Source: Pseudoalteromonas sp. N1230-9
GTDB lineage: Bacteria; Pseudomonadota; Gammaproteobacteria; Enterobacterales; Alteromonadaceae
Direction of reading: 5' to 3'
DNA length: 64,000 nucleotides
NCBI RefSeq assembly: GCF_032716425.1
Contig: NZ_CP090419.1
Span: 1,614,001-1,678,000 of the forward strand
Under the pieces are notes generated by a model, which made no database searches, was not told where the DNA came from, and saw only the letters and a program-made list of their open reading frames with translations. This document shows, one piece after another, positions 8,499-17,246 of the stretch; the first letter of the stretch is position 1, and the number at the start of each line of letters is the position of its first letter. The translations under genes were made by a program, and so were the position numbers.

Positions 8499-9212
8499 TT
8501 AAAATTGTGCGTTGTGGTAAACGTTTTGTACGTCGTCACAATCTTCTAGCATGGCTAAAAAGCGTTCCATCACTTCAACGTCTTCACCTTCAATCGGTGC
8601 TTCTACTTGCGGCACAAAAGCAATTAGATCTTCGTGGAAATCAGTAATGCCCATTTCTTCAAGTGCTGTACGCGTGCTGTTGTATTCTGTGTGTGGCGCG
8701 AATACAGTCACTTTACCGTCCTCAACTTCTACATCTGTTACATCAACATCGGCCATCATTAGTGCTTCTAAAACAGCTTCGTCATCATCACCATCAAATA
8801 CAAAAATAGCGAGGTGATCAAATAAGTGTGATACTGAGTTTTGCGCACCAATTTTTGCATTTGCTTTAGTAAAACAAACACGTACGTCAGCGAAGGTACG
8901 TTTGTTGTTGTCGGTTAAGCAGTCAACAATGATCATACAGTTGCCCGGGCCGTAACCTTCGTAGCGTGTTGCTACGTAATCTTCGCCGCCACCCCCTTTG
9001 GCTTTATCGATTGCACGCTCGATTACGTGCGTTGGTACTTGGTCTTTTTTAGCACGCTCAATTAAGCGACGAAGCGCTAAGTTGCCATCGGGATCAACAC
9101 CACCATTCTTAGCGCAGATATAAATTTCTTTTCCGTACTTTGAATAAACTTTGGTTTTTGCACCCGCAGTTTTTGCCATTGAGTCTTTTTTGTTTTGATA
9201 AGCTCTGCCCAT
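8499..9212 (-). CDS. YebC/PmpR family protein, YeeN type
   Basis: A 237-residue protein of the YebC family, which binds DNA or acts on translating ribosomes at proline-rich stretches. The family core is clear: [62 protein letters not shown] and the C-terminal [13 protein letters not shown]. The N-terminus, with its spacer before the YSKYGKEIY region, is closer to E. coli YeeN than to YebC. A second, housekeeping yebC is expected elsewhere next to ruvC. Transcribed alone; divergent promoter region lies before 9240. Confidence 0.9.
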   Translation of the reverse strand: MGRAYQNKKDSMAKTAGAKTKVYSKYGKEIYICAKNGGVDPDGNLALRRLIERAKKDQVPTHVIERAIDKAKGGGGEDYVATRYEGYGPGNCMIIVDCLTDNNKRTFADVRVCFTKANAKIGAQNSVSHLFDHLAIFVFDGDDDEAVLEALMMADVDVTDVEVEDGKVTVFAPHTEYNSTRTALEEMGITDFHEDLIAFVPQVEAPIEGEDVEVMERFLAMLEDCDDVQNVYHNAQF

Positions 9213-9286
9213 CTGCGTGTTGCCTTTTTGTTATAGATAAAAATAAAGCGGTTATTCTAATCATTTAACCTACTAGTTAACAGTGT

Positions 9287-11077
9287 TTATTCTTCGCTTT
9301 GCTGTAACTGCCACATTCGTGCGTATTCACCATTCGCCGCAAGTAGCTGTTGGTGCTGACCTTGTTCAACAACCTGTCCTTGTTTCATCACAATAATATT
9401 GTCTGCGTCAGTAATTGTTGATAAACGATGTGCAATAACCAAGCTGGTGTGCCTTTGTGCGACTTCACGCATCGCGCTGAGAATGGCTTGCTCTGAATGC
9501 GAATCTAGCGCCGATGTTGCTTCATCAAATAATAAAATGGGTGAACCTTTTAAAATGGCTCTGGCAATTGCAATGCGCTGCTTTTCACCGCCTGATACTT
9601 TTAAACCGCGCTCACCAACAAGGGTTTTATCGCCTTTATCTAGGCTGGCAATAAATCCATCTAAATGGGCAAGGCTTATCGCTTTATCAATTTCATCTTC
9701 GCTTGCTGTTGGGTTTCCGTAGGCGATGTTTTCGCGAATGCTGGTATTAAATAGCACGGTATCTTGCGGAACGATGGCAATAGCTTGGCGCAAACTTTCA
9801 AGTGTTACTGTGTTGATTGCTTGCTCATCGATATAAATTTTGCCCGCATCCACATCATAAAAGCGGTAGAGCAGGCGGCTTAGAGTGCTTTTACCTGCGC
9901 CACTGGCACCCACAATGGCCACTTTGCTGCCAGACGTAACCTCAAAGCTTAAGTTATTTAAAATTGGCCGTTGTTTGTCGTAACTAAACGACACATTTTC
10001 AAATCGGATAGCTGCTTTGGTTGCTTTTAATGGTTTTGCATCTTTGTCATTGCTAATGGCGGCTTTTCGATTTAACAGTCCCAGCATGTTTTCAAGGTCG
10101 GTCAGCGCACGGCGTATCTCACGATAAACAAAGCCTAAAAAGTTAAGCGGTAAAAATAGCTGGATCATGTAAGCATTGATCATCACAAGCTCACCTATTG
10201 TTAGCTCTTTATTGACCACTGAGCTGGCACCTAGCCACATTAGCGCTGTAATAGCCGCGGCAATAATAAGCGCTTGCCCTGAATTAAGCGCCAGTAACGA
10301 TAAACGATTTTTTAGCCTCGCTTGCTCCCATTTAGCTAAAAAGCCGTCGTAGGTGTTTGCTTCATAGTGTTCATTGTTGAAGTACTTAACGGTTTCGTAA
10401 TTGAGTAAGCTGTCGATAGCACGGGTATTAGAGTTGTTATCGGCAGCATTTGCTTCACGAATAAATCGGTTACGCCACTGAGTTACAATCACAGTAAAAG
10501 CAATGTAAGTAGCGACTGCAATTAATGTGACTAATGCAAACCACGGTGAAAACAAGGTTGCAAAAATAATCGCTACAGTGATTATTTCAAATAGGGTTGG
10601 TACGATATTAAACATCAAAAAGCGCATTAAAAAGCTGAGGCCATTTGTGCCACGCTCTATATCGCGACTAATTCCACCTGTTTGCCTATCAAGATGAAAG
10701 GCAAGTTCTAAACTATGCAAGTGTTTGAAAACTTTTAAGCCAATATGGCGCATAGCGTGCTCTGTAACACGACCAAATAATGCATCGCGTACTTCACCAA
10801 AAAATACACTGGCAAAGCGCAGTAAACCATAAGCGATTAGCAAGGCAATTGGAACGCTTAATAGCGGGTTGATACTCGCATCAACCGCGTCAATTATTTC
10901 TTTTAGTGCCCAAGGCATCAGCAATGTGGCGCCTTTTGCAGCAATAAGCGCCAAAATGGCTAAAATAACGCGGCCTTTAAAGGTCATTAAATAGGGCCAG
11001 AGTGTTTTGATGCTTTGTGATAGGTTCATTGCATCAGGCGATCTCGTCACCTGTTCTTTGCGGCTCATTCCACGCAT
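9287..11077 (-). CDS. ATM1/HMT1-type ABC exporter (fused permease and ATPase)
   Basis: A 596-residue half-transporter. Residues 30-320 hold six membrane segments of the type I exporter fold, and the stretch LELAFHLDRQTGGISRDIERG is characteristic of the ABCB7/ATM1 group, which exports glutathione-linked or metal-related compounds. The nucleotide-binding domain has Walker A GASGAGKS (390-397), Q-loop VPQDT, signature VSGGEKQR (494-501) and Walker B ILLFDEA (514-520). The start is uncertain: internal ATGs at codons 4 and 17 are possible. It is divergent from the alcohol dehydrogenase gene. Substrate not shown by sequence. Confidence 0.9.
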   Translation of the reverse strand: MRGMSRKEQVTRSPDAMNLSQSIKTLWPYLMTFKGRVILAILALIAAKGATLLMPWALKEIIDAVDASINPLLSVPIALLIAYGLLRFASVFFGEVRDALFGRVTEHAMRHIGLKVFKHLHSLELAFHLDRQTGGISRDIERGTNGLSFLMRFLMFNIVPTLFEIITVAIIFATLFSPWFALVTLIAVATYIAFTVIVTQWRNRFIREANAADNNSNTRAIDSLLNYETVKYFNNEHYEANTYDGFLAKWEQARLKNRLSLLALNSGQALIIAAAITALMWLGASSVVNKELTIGELVMINAYMIQLFLPLNFLGFVYREIRRALTDLENMLGLLNRKAAISNDKDAKPLKATKAAIRFENVSFSYDKQRPILNNLSFEVTSGSKVAIVGASGAGKSTLSRLLYRFYDVDAGKIYIDEQAINTVTLESLRQAIAIVPQDTVLFNTSIRENIAYGNPTASEDEIDKAISLAHLDGFIASLDKGDKTLVGERGLKVSGGEKQRIAIARAILKGSPILLFDEATSALDSHSEQAILSAMREVAQRHTSLVIAHRLSTITDADNIIVMKQGQVVEQGQHQQLLAANGEYARMWQLQQSEE

Positions 11078-11149
11078 GGGGGTCTCTTAAAATCAATTTG
11101 ATAAAAATAGGCAAAAGCTTTCGTGTTTTAGGCAAGTGTAGTTTGCAGA

Positions 11150-11178
11150 TTTACCTCTATACTGAGTGCAAGTATACA
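11150..11178 (+). promoter_or_regulatory. Candidate promoter with overlapping inverted repeat before the alcohol dehydrogenase gene
   Basis: TTTACC at 11150-11155 and TATACA at 11173-11178 are separated by 17 nt. An inverted repeat TATACT (11158-11163) / AGTATA (11171-11176) occupies the spacer and reaches into the -10 box, the arrangement seen for MerR-type activators or for a repressor. No regulator gene is adjacent. Confidence 0.35.
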
Positions 11179-11239
11179 CCAGTGCATTAGCAAATTAGTT
11201 AATGCATGAGTTAAACACGAAGAAAATTAAGGAGTAAGC

Positions 11240-12286
11240 ATGAAAACTGTCGGTTATGCAGCACATGATTCTGAAAAACCATTAGAGCCGTATCATTTTG
11301 AACGCCGTGCACTTCGTGATGAAGATGTATCCATTGAAATTCTTTATTGTGGTGTGTGCCATTCAGACTTGCACACAGCAGAAAACGACTGGGGCTGGAC
11401 TCATTATCCTGTCGTACCAGGCCATGAAATTGTTGGCCGTGTCCTTGAAGTAGGCAGTGGCGTTACAAAATATAAAGTAGGCGATAATGTCGCTGTAGGG
11501 TGTATGGTTGATAGCTGTTTAAGCTGTGACCAGTGTCATCACGGTGAAGAGCAGTTTTGTCGCGAAGGGATGGTAGGAACCTACTCAGGACAAGACCGTA
11601 TCAGTGGTGAACTCACTCAAGGTGGCTATTCAAAGCACATTGTGGTGCGTGAAGAGTTTGTATTGAGCGTGCCAAAAGGCTTAGACCTTGCTAAATGTGC
11701 ACCAATTCTATGTGCGGGTATCACAACGTATTCGCCATTACGTACGTGGAATGTCGGCCCAGGTAGCCGTGTTGGTGTGATTGGGCTAGGTGGTTTAGGA
11801 CACATGGCGATTAAAATCGCAGCTGCAATGGGTGCACATGTTACGGCAATTAGCCGTAGTGATAAGAAAAAACAGCAGGTTTTATCTTATGGCGCAAAAG
11901 ATTTATTGGTATCGAGTGATGAAGCTGCCATGCAAGCGCATGCTAATCAATTTGATGTGATCATTAATACCATTCCGGTAAAACACGACTTTACGCCGTA
12001 TATTCCGCTTTTGGATATTGATGGTACGCAAGTATTGGTTGGTCAAGTAGGTGAGCTTGCTGAGTCTAACTCAGTGCCGTTATTAATGGGGCGTCGCCGT
12101 GTTGCTGGCTCATTAATTGGCGGTATAGCGCAAACCCAAGAGATCCTCGATTTCTGTGCGTTACATAATATTCTGCCAGAAGTCGAAATGATCAAAATGG
12201 ACCAAATTAACGACGCATTCGATAAATTAAAGCAAGGTGATATGGCCTCACGCTTTGTAATCGACATGTCATCATTAGAAGTTTGA
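11240..12286 (+). CDS. Zinc-dependent NADP(H) alcohol dehydrogenase, YahK/Ahr-like
   Basis: A 348-residue medium-chain dehydrogenase/reductase of the cinnamyl-alcohol group, likely reducing aldehydes. Catalytic zinc ligands are C40 (CGVCHSDLH) and H62 (PGHEIVG); the structural zinc is held by C93, C96, C99 and C107. The Rossmann motif GLGGLGH is at 182-188, and ISRSDKK after the second strand suggests NADP(H). GGAG precedes the ATG. It is a single-gene unit closed by a strong terminator. Confidence 0.9.
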   Translation: MKTVGYAAHDSEKPLEPYHFERRALRDEDVSIEILYCGVCHSDLHTAENDWGWTHYPVVPGHEIVGRVLEVGSGVTKYKVGDNVAVGCMVDSCLSCDQCHHGEEQFCREGMVGTYSGQDRISGELTQGGYSKHIVVREEFVLSVPKGLDLAKCAPILCAGITTYSPLRTWNVGPGSRVGVIGLGGLGHMAIKIAAAMGAHVTAISRSDKKKQQVLSYGAKDLLVSSDEAAMQAHANQFDVIINTIPVKHDFTPYIPLLDIDGTQVLVGQVGELAESNSVPLLMGRRRVAGSLIGGIAQTQEILDFCALHNILPEVEMIKMDQINDAFDKLKQGDMASRFVIDMSSLEV

Positions 12287-12301
12287 CAAAGTTAAATTAC
12301 T

Positions 12302-12332
12302 AAGCGGGCTTAATTAGGCCCGCTTTTGTTTT
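12302..12332 (+). terminator. Rho-independent terminator after the alcohol dehydrogenase gene
   Basis: Stem AAGCGGGC / GCCCGCTT with a TTAATTAG loop, followed by TTGTTTT. Confidence 0.88.
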
Positions 12333-12418
12333 AGTCACTTTTATTTAAGTAATAACTTGTGTTTTATTTTTTTACCCTCATTATATCCCTGTTATCCGTT
12401 TAATTTGTTGGTCAGTTC

Positions 12419-12856
12419 TTGTTACGGTTTTTCTCAGTCATTATCTTGCTATTTACTGTGTTCTTTAGTGCACAGAGCATGGCTATGCCTGACAATCACT
12501 CACACTATGCTGCGACTAAATTGTTCCAAGTCGAGCTGACTAAAACCCCTGTTATTTCTCAAACTCATACAGTTGAACACCCTAAACCGGTAGAACCATC
12601 GGGGTTTGATACCCTTGTGCCGCGCTTAACTGCCAGTAATTCATCATTGTTTCTTTATCATAGTCAGGTTGATCCTGATTACGAGCTATTGATTGAATTC
12701 TTTGCTGAAGATTGGGGAAAAGAGCACTTTTTAGCGCCGCCAGGTGCTGTGCGTGTGATCCCATGGTTTGCGTTAGCCACTCAACGTAAATCCCGCATTA
12801 GTGGCTGGAAAGACGCCAACCTCTTGTACAAAGCCAATACAACCTACCATAGCTAA
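12419..12856 (+). CDS. vemP: VemP-like Sec-monitoring arrest peptide upstream of secDF
   Basis: A 145-codon gene directly before a second secD-secF pair. TTG 12419 is the only usable start after the in-frame TAA at 12401. The N-terminus is a Sec signal peptide (hydrophobic core VIILLFTVFFSAQSMA, probable cleavage near residue 22). The middle is low-complexity and unlike an enzyme. The last 20 residues, RISGWKDANLLYKANTTYHS (126-145), resemble the arrest segment of Vibrio alginolyticus VemP as I recall it, and position, signal peptide and length also match VemP. In Vibrio, VemP stalls its ribosome unless Sec export pulls it free, and stalling exposes the secD2 ribosome site. A complementary element is visible here just after the stop. 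Homology is by motif memory, not alignment; the alternative is an unrelated exported protein. Confidence 0.72.
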   Translation: MLRFFSVIILLFTVFFSAQSMAMPDNHSHYAATKLFQVELTKTPVISQTHTVEHPKPVEPSGFDTLVPRLTASNSSLFLYHSQVDPDYELLIEFFAEDWGKEHFLAPPGAVRVIPWFALATQRKSRISGWKDANLLYKANTTYHS

Positions 12857-12858
12857 AC

Positions 12859-12926
12859 GACTTCCTTCGTTACTTTTTATTTTTTGGAATTAAATTTTTA
12901 CCGGCTGACAATGCCGGAAGGAAGTC
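12859..12926 (+). promoter_or_regulatory. mRNA stem that sequesters the secD ribosome binding site
   Basis: GACTTCCTTC at 12859-12868, two nucleotides after the vemP-like stop codon, is perfectly complementary to GAAGGAAGTC at 12917-12926. The latter contains the secD Shine-Dalgarno sequence (GGAAGGAAG, 12916-12924), correctly spaced for the secD ATG at 12931. A smaller stem CGGC/GCCG (12902-12905, 12913-12916) nests inside. A ribosome paused on the last codons of the upstream gene would reach the left arm and could free the secD ribosome site, as in the Vibrio vemP-secDF2 switch. Complementarity is seen directly; the switch is inferred. Confidence 0.75.
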
Positions 12927-12930
12927 ATGT

Positions 12931-14742
12931 ATGTCACATAAATCTAAGCCGGCGCTATGGCGTCGTCTAAAAATGAGTTATGTCGCTATGATAGCGGCGT
13001 GTATTTTATTAGCGGTTAGCGCACTACCTAACCTTTACCCTAACAAATCTTGGTTGCACATTAGCTTGCCAGATCAAACTGTGACGCTGCAAAGTGTGAC
13101 AACGTCACTAAATCAACATGGTTTTGAAGTGACTGAAGCCAATGATAGCCAAGCACAACTGGCTATTTTATTAGCTGAGCCGACCCAAAGTGCTAATGCG
13201 TTGAGCTTTATAAAAACGCAATACCCACAGCTAGTGGCTAAAATTGTTGAGCATGCGACAAGTCCACAATGGCTTCAGCAGCTTGGCCTTTCACCGATTA
13301 AGTTGGGACTCGACTTAAATGGTGGGGTGTTATTTGTGCTTGATGTTGACCTAGATAAAGCAATGCAAGAGCACTTAAACAGTGTGTATCAACAAACAAA
13401 ATTGACGCTTCGCAAAGACAAAATTCGTGGGATTCGGGCAAGTGAAGTAAAAGAAGGCGTTGAGCTACAAATTTTACCAAGCGGTGAGGAGCAACTGGCA
13501 GGGCTTGTCTCAACGTTACAAAGTCAATTCAAAGGCCTGATGCAAACTAAATCAACAACGAATAACCTAACCACGGTATTACTGCATTTTAATGAGCAAA
13601 GCCAAAACGAATTCAATAAACAAGTTATGGCGCAAAGCTTAACAACCCTGCGTGGTCGTATTGAAGAGCTTGGTATCACTGAAGCGGTAACACAAAGACA
13701 AGGTAAGCAGCGCATTCGCATTGAGTTACCCGGTGTGCAAGACCCATCTGAAGCAAAGCGTATTATCGGTGCAACTGCGACCCTCGATTTTTATCAAGTC
13801 GTCGAAGTAGGTGGTAAAGCGTTTAATGTGCAAGGCGGTGGCGTTGTTAATTTAAATCCGATGGTGATTTTTTCTGGTGATCACATTAATAATGCCAGTG
13901 TTGGCAAAGATGAATGGGGCAAGCCTTTAGTTCAGCTTAGCTTAGATTCGCAAGGTGGTGATGCGATGTCTGCTTTTTCGAAGCACAACATAGGTAAGCC
14001 TATGGCCACGGTGTATTCTGAATACTCACGGGATGCAAATGGCGACGTTGTGAAAAAAAGCGAAGTGATCAATGTGGCAAACATTGCCCAGCATTTAAGT
14101 TCTCGTTTTAGCATTACTAATATGAAAAGCCCGCAAGCAGCTTACGATTTAGCGCTTTTACTACGCGCAGGGTCACTCACAGCGCCAGTGACCATCGTTC
14201 AAGAACAAACCATAGGCCCAAGCTTAGGCAGTGAAAACATTGAACACGGTTTAGCAGCGTTAATGCTGGGTATCGGTATTACCCTTGCATTTATGGCGCT
14301 TTGGTATCGTCGCTTAGGGCTGATTGCCAATATTGCTTTACTGCTTAATTTAACGGCTTTAGTCGGTTTAATGTCGTTATTGCCAGGTGTTGTGCTGACC
14401 TTACCGGGGATTGCAGGACTTGTACTGACGATAGGGATGGCAGTGGATACCAATGTGATTATCTTTGAGCGAATAAAAGAAGAGAAGCGTAAAGGTCGAC
14501 CTACATATCAAGCGATTGAGCAAGGTTATAACCAAGCATTTACGACTATTTTTGATGCCAATGTAACTACGATGATCACGGCAATTATTTTATACGCCAT
14601 AGGTTATGGGCCGGTGAAAGGCTTTGCAATCACGTTAGCGCTTGGGCTATTAACCAGTGTCTTTACTGGCGTTTATATTTCGAAAGCGCTTAGCCAAACA
14701 CTCTACATTAAACTAACCAATTTGACGGGGGCTAAAGCATGA
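12931..14742 (+). CDS. secD: Protein translocase subunit SecD, second copy (SecD2 type)
   Basis: Inner-membrane subunit that, with SecF, uses the cation gradient to pull exported proteins through SecYEG. At 603 residues it has the usual layout: TM1, the large periplasmic P1 region (residues ~40-440) and five C-terminal TMs. Motifs include LGLDLNGGVLF (usual form LGLDLRGG), GMAVDTNVIIFERI, and FDANVTT with the essential aspartate D542. ATG 12931 is the start; an ATG at 12927 meets a stop after four codons. Neither tgt nor yajC is upstream, which is unusual for the housekeeping secDF and suggests a second, conditional copy. The stop overlaps secF. Confidence 0.92.
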   Translation: MSHKSKPALWRRLKMSYVAMIAACILLAVSALPNLYPNKSWLHISLPDQTVTLQSVTTSLNQHGFEVTEANDSQAQLAILLAEPTQSANALSFIKTQYPQLVAKIVEHATSPQWLQQLGLSPIKLGLDLNGGVLFVLDVDLDKAMQEHLNSVYQQTKLTLRKDKIRGIRASEVKEGVELQILPSGEEQLAGLVSTLQSQFKGLMQTKSTTNNLTTVLLHFNEQSQNEFNKQVMAQSLTTLRGRIEELGITEAVTQRQGKQRIRIELPGVQDPSEAKRIIGATATLDFYQVVEVGGKAFNVQGGGVVNLNPMVIFSGDHINNASVGKDEWGKPLVQLSLDSQGGDAMSAFSKHNIGKPMATVYSEYSRDANGDVVKKSEVINVANIAQHLSSRFSITNMKSPQAAYDLALLLRAGSLTAPVTIVQEQTIGPSLGSENIEHGLAALMLGIGITLAFMALWYRRLGLIANIALLLNLTALVGLMSLLPGVVLTLPGIAGLVLTIGMAVDTNVIIFERIKEEKRKGRPTYQAIEQGYNQAFTTIFDANVTTMITAIILYAIGYGPVKGFAITLALGLLTSVFTGVYISKALSQTLYIKLTNLTGAKA

Positions 14743-15659
14743 GTTGGTCAACATTAACTGCAGCGAGTAAAGCGCGCGTTTTAGGGTTATTGCTAAGCTG
14801 TATTTTAGTCATCGCGAGCTTAACTGTTTTATCTGTAAAAGGGCTAAACTTTGGCCTTGATTTTACAGGTGGCTACATCACGGAAATTAACACAACGTCA
14901 GTCACGACAATTACTGATTTAAAGGCAAAGTTAAGCCCTGAGGTTGCGAGTAAATTAGCCATCAGTAAAGCGGGTGAATATCACTTTGTTTTAAGAGAAG
15001 CACCAGAGGCTAGCAAAGCGAGTACTTGGCAAGCAGAGCTGAGTGAGCAAGGCGTCGACTATAGCGTATTATCTAGCTCATTTTTAGGTTCACAAGTGGG
15101 TGATGAGCTTTTTGAGCAAGGTTGTTTAGCTTTATTTGCAGCGCTGATTGCAATTATGGTTTATCTTGCCGTGCGCTTTGAATGGCGACTCGCGGTAGGT
15201 TCAGTGGTTGCACTGTTACATGATTTAATCTTGGTGCTTGGTTTGTTTTCCTTGTTAGGGCTTGAATTTAATTTAACCGTGCTGGCGAGTTTACTGGCTA
15301 TTATTGGTTATTCATTAAATGACTCAATTATTGTTGGCGACAGAGTCAGAGAGCTTTTACGTATTCAGCCAGACAATCAACGCATTAATACCCATGTTGT
15401 AATTAACGATGCAATTGGCTCTACCTTAACGCGTACATTGATCACCTCAGGCACAACACTTGCGACCATTGCCTGTATTTGGCTGCTTGCAGGGGCTGCA
15501 TTAACGGGGTTTGCCATCGCGTTATTTGTAGGCATTGTGGTGGGAACCTTCTCATCGATTTGTATCGCTGCGACCTTGCCGCAGCTATTGGGGTTAAGTT
15601 CAGAAAATTACACCCAAACACTGGATGATAAAACCAAAGCCTATATGGAGATGCCGTAA
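14739..15659 (+). CDS. secF: Protein translocase subunit SecF, second copy (SecF2 type)
   Basis: The 306-residue partner of SecD. It starts with TM1 followed by the conserved GLDFTGGYITEI, then a short periplasmic P4 domain, then five TMs carrying NDSIIVGDRVREL (with the ion-pathway aspartate) and TLTRTLITSGTT. ATGA overlap of 4 nt with secD implies translational coupling. Together the pair would drive late steps of export from the same message as the upstream VemP-like gene, so production would be tied to export demand. Confidence 0.93.
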   Translation: MSWSTLTAASKARVLGLLLSCILVIASLTVLSVKGLNFGLDFTGGYITEINTTSVTTITDLKAKLSPEVASKLAISKAGEYHFVLREAPEASKASTWQAELSEQGVDYSVLSSSFLGSQVGDELFEQGCLALFAALIAIMVYLAVRFEWRLAVGSVVALLHDLILVLGLFSLLGLEFNLTVLASLLAIIGYSLNDSIIVGDRVRELLRIQPDNQRINTHVVINDAIGSTLTRTLITSGTTLATIACIWLLAGAALTGFAIALFVGIVVGTFSSICIAATLPQLLGLSSENYTQTLDDKTKAYMEMP

Positions 15660-15665
15660 ATGAAT

Positions 15666-15696
15666 GGTGCAGGGTTAATAGGCTTAACCCTGCACC
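15666..15696. terminator. Hairpin between convergent secF and MAPEG genes
   Basis: Perfect 13-bp stem GGTGCAGGGTTAA / TTAACCCTGCACC with a TAGGC loop. No long T-run follows on either strand, so it may be a weak bidirectional terminator or an mRNA 3'-end stabiliser. Confidence 0.6.
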
Positions 15697-15699
15697 AGC

Positions 15700-16122
15700 C
15701 TAAAATTGAGCTAGTTCATTAAAAAACAAACCCCAAATCATCAAGTGAGTTATAGAACTTAGGCCAAACGCAATAGTACGCCGTAATATACTATTGTTGA
15801 TTACATGCTCATAGCTATGCCAATAACGAGCAATAACAAACATCCAACTTAATATCAATGAAGCGTAACTTTCTAAACCAAACATTAAAATCAATGCATT
15901 GAGAAGCATAAACAAAACAGGTTGTTGAAATTGGTTATCGTAGCTATAGCCAAGTAAAGTTACATGATGTGGAGCATTGCTAAAATCCTTATTTACAAGC
16001 TGTGCAATAGTGATTTGACGGGTTCTAACAAGCTTAAAACGGCAATAAAATGCACTGAATAACAAAATAAAGATCAGCACAATAAGTGCAGCACTTGGTA
16101 GGCTATAAATGAATGGTGTCAT
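15700..16122 (-). CDS. MAPEG family membrane protein
   Basis: A 140-residue protein with four hydrophobic segments, the size and topology of the MAPEG group (membrane-associated proteins in eicosanoid and glutathione metabolism). Family features visible are the N-in first helix followed by the basic stretch RFKLVRTRQI, NQFQQPVLFMLLNA in helix 2, and ARYWHSYEHVINN before the third/fourth helices. Bacterial members are often of unknown activity; some are glutathione transferases. It is divergent from a GlxA-type regulator that might control it. Confidence 0.8.
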   Translation of the reverse strand: MTPFIYSLPSAALIVLIFILLFSAFYCRFKLVRTRQITIAQLVNKDFSNAPHHVTLLGYSYDNQFQQPVLFMLLNALILMFGLESYASLILSWMFVIARYWHSYEHVINNSILRRTIAFGLSSITHLMIWGLFFNELAQF

Positions 16123-16220
16123 GGTAATCCTTCGTTATATTGTTTGCATAACAAGCAGTTTATTTTATTTAAGGAGCTTGTTAGAGTGTCTTAAAAGACA
16201 AATAAGAGTAAAAACAAGAC

Positions 16221-17216
16221 ATGATTCATGTGATGGTCTTCGTTCCAGAGAATCCGTTAGCAAGTAGTGTTACAGGCTTTTTAGACACCTTAGCTATAGC
16301 AAACCAATTTTTGGCTTATCAAGGTGTGGATGAAGCATTGTTTTTTGACTGGCAGCTTGTGTCACTGGAAGGCGGCCCACAAGTAAGTAGTCAAGGAGTG
16401 AGTTTTGAGACCCAAAAACTCAATCAAATAATAAAGCCTCTCGATTGCTTATATTTTGCTGCACAGCATTATCAAAATGATAAAAAACTGTTGGCAACAC
16501 TTAATAAAAATAAGCAAAATGATTTACTTAATGAACTATGCAACTACGCCAAATATGTGGGAGCACAGTGTACAGGTGTCAGTTTGTTAGCGAGTACGGG
16601 GCAACTTGATGGCCATATTGCGACTACAAGTTGGTGGCTTAACCGATTTATGAAAGCTCACTTTCTGGAAGTCGATGTCCAAGTAAATCGGCTGTTATGT
16701 CAGTCAAGCAAGTTCATCACTAGCGCTGCTACAAACTCAAGCCTGCTGGTGGCACTGACAATTATTGAAAACATATTTAGTTATGAATTTGCTGCGCGTG
16801 TTGCTCGCTGTATGACTGTTGATTATCAACAGAACTCCCAAGGGCGCTTTATGCACTCTTCAGAAATGATTTCTCAGCCAGATAGAGTCGTCGATAAAGC
16901 CAAATTGTTAGTTACTCAGCAAAAAAATCCCGTTTTTACTGTAAAGTTATTGGCTGATGAGTGCGCTGTAACCGAAAGAACCCTTAATCGACGGTTCAAA
17001 CATTCACTTGGCCTCTCACCGAAGCAATATATTAATTTAGTTCGTATTGAAAAGGCTTGTTGGTTATTAGTACATACAGATTTATCAATCATTGAAATAA
17101 GTAGTCAATTACAATTTGTAGATGAAAGCGCTCTTCGTAAAGCTTTTGTGAAGCAGCAGGGACAATCTATGAATCACTATCGTCAGTTCAGTTACAAACA
17201 TCGTAAATCAGGGTAA
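16221..17216 (+). CDS. GlxA-type transcriptional regulator (DJ-1/PfpI domain plus AraC HTH)
   Basis: A 331-residue protein. Residues 1-190 follow the DJ-1/PfpI-like amidotransferase fold typical of the GlxA group (CTGVSLLASTGQLDGHIATTSWW). Residues 225-325 form the AraC double helix-turn-helix: LLADECAVTERTLNRRFKHS, then LSIIEISSQLQFVDESALRKA. GlxA-type proteins sense small molecules and usually control neighbouring genes. Here the divergent neighbour is the MAPEG gene, separated by 98 nt. Ligand unknown. Confidence 0.85.
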   Translation: MIHVMVFVPENPLASSVTGFLDTLAIANQFLAYQGVDEALFFDWQLVSLEGGPQVSSQGVSFETQKLNQIIKPLDCLYFAAQHYQNDKKLLATLNKNKQNDLLNELCNYAKYVGAQCTGVSLLASTGQLDGHIATTSWWLNRFMKAHFLEVDVQVNRLLCQSSKFITSAATNSSLLVALTIIENIFSYEFAARVARCMTVDYQQNSQGRFMHSSEMISQPDRVVDKAKLLVTQQKNPVFTVKLLADECAVTERTLNRRFKHSLGLSPKQYINLVRIEKACWLLVHTDLSIIEISSQLQFVDESALRKAFVKQQGQSMNHYRQFSYKHRKSG

Positions 17217-17246
17217 ACTGCATATTTTTCTTGCTGCTATTAAACT

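Noticed and set aside
12357..12539. 60-residue frame overlapping the VemP-like gene
   Set aside because: It is a shadow of the signal-peptide region in another frame, with no ribosome site.
15666..15696. 13-bp stem after secF as a second arrest-type regulatory element
   Set aside because: It is beyond the secF stop and between convergent genes, which fits a transcript end.
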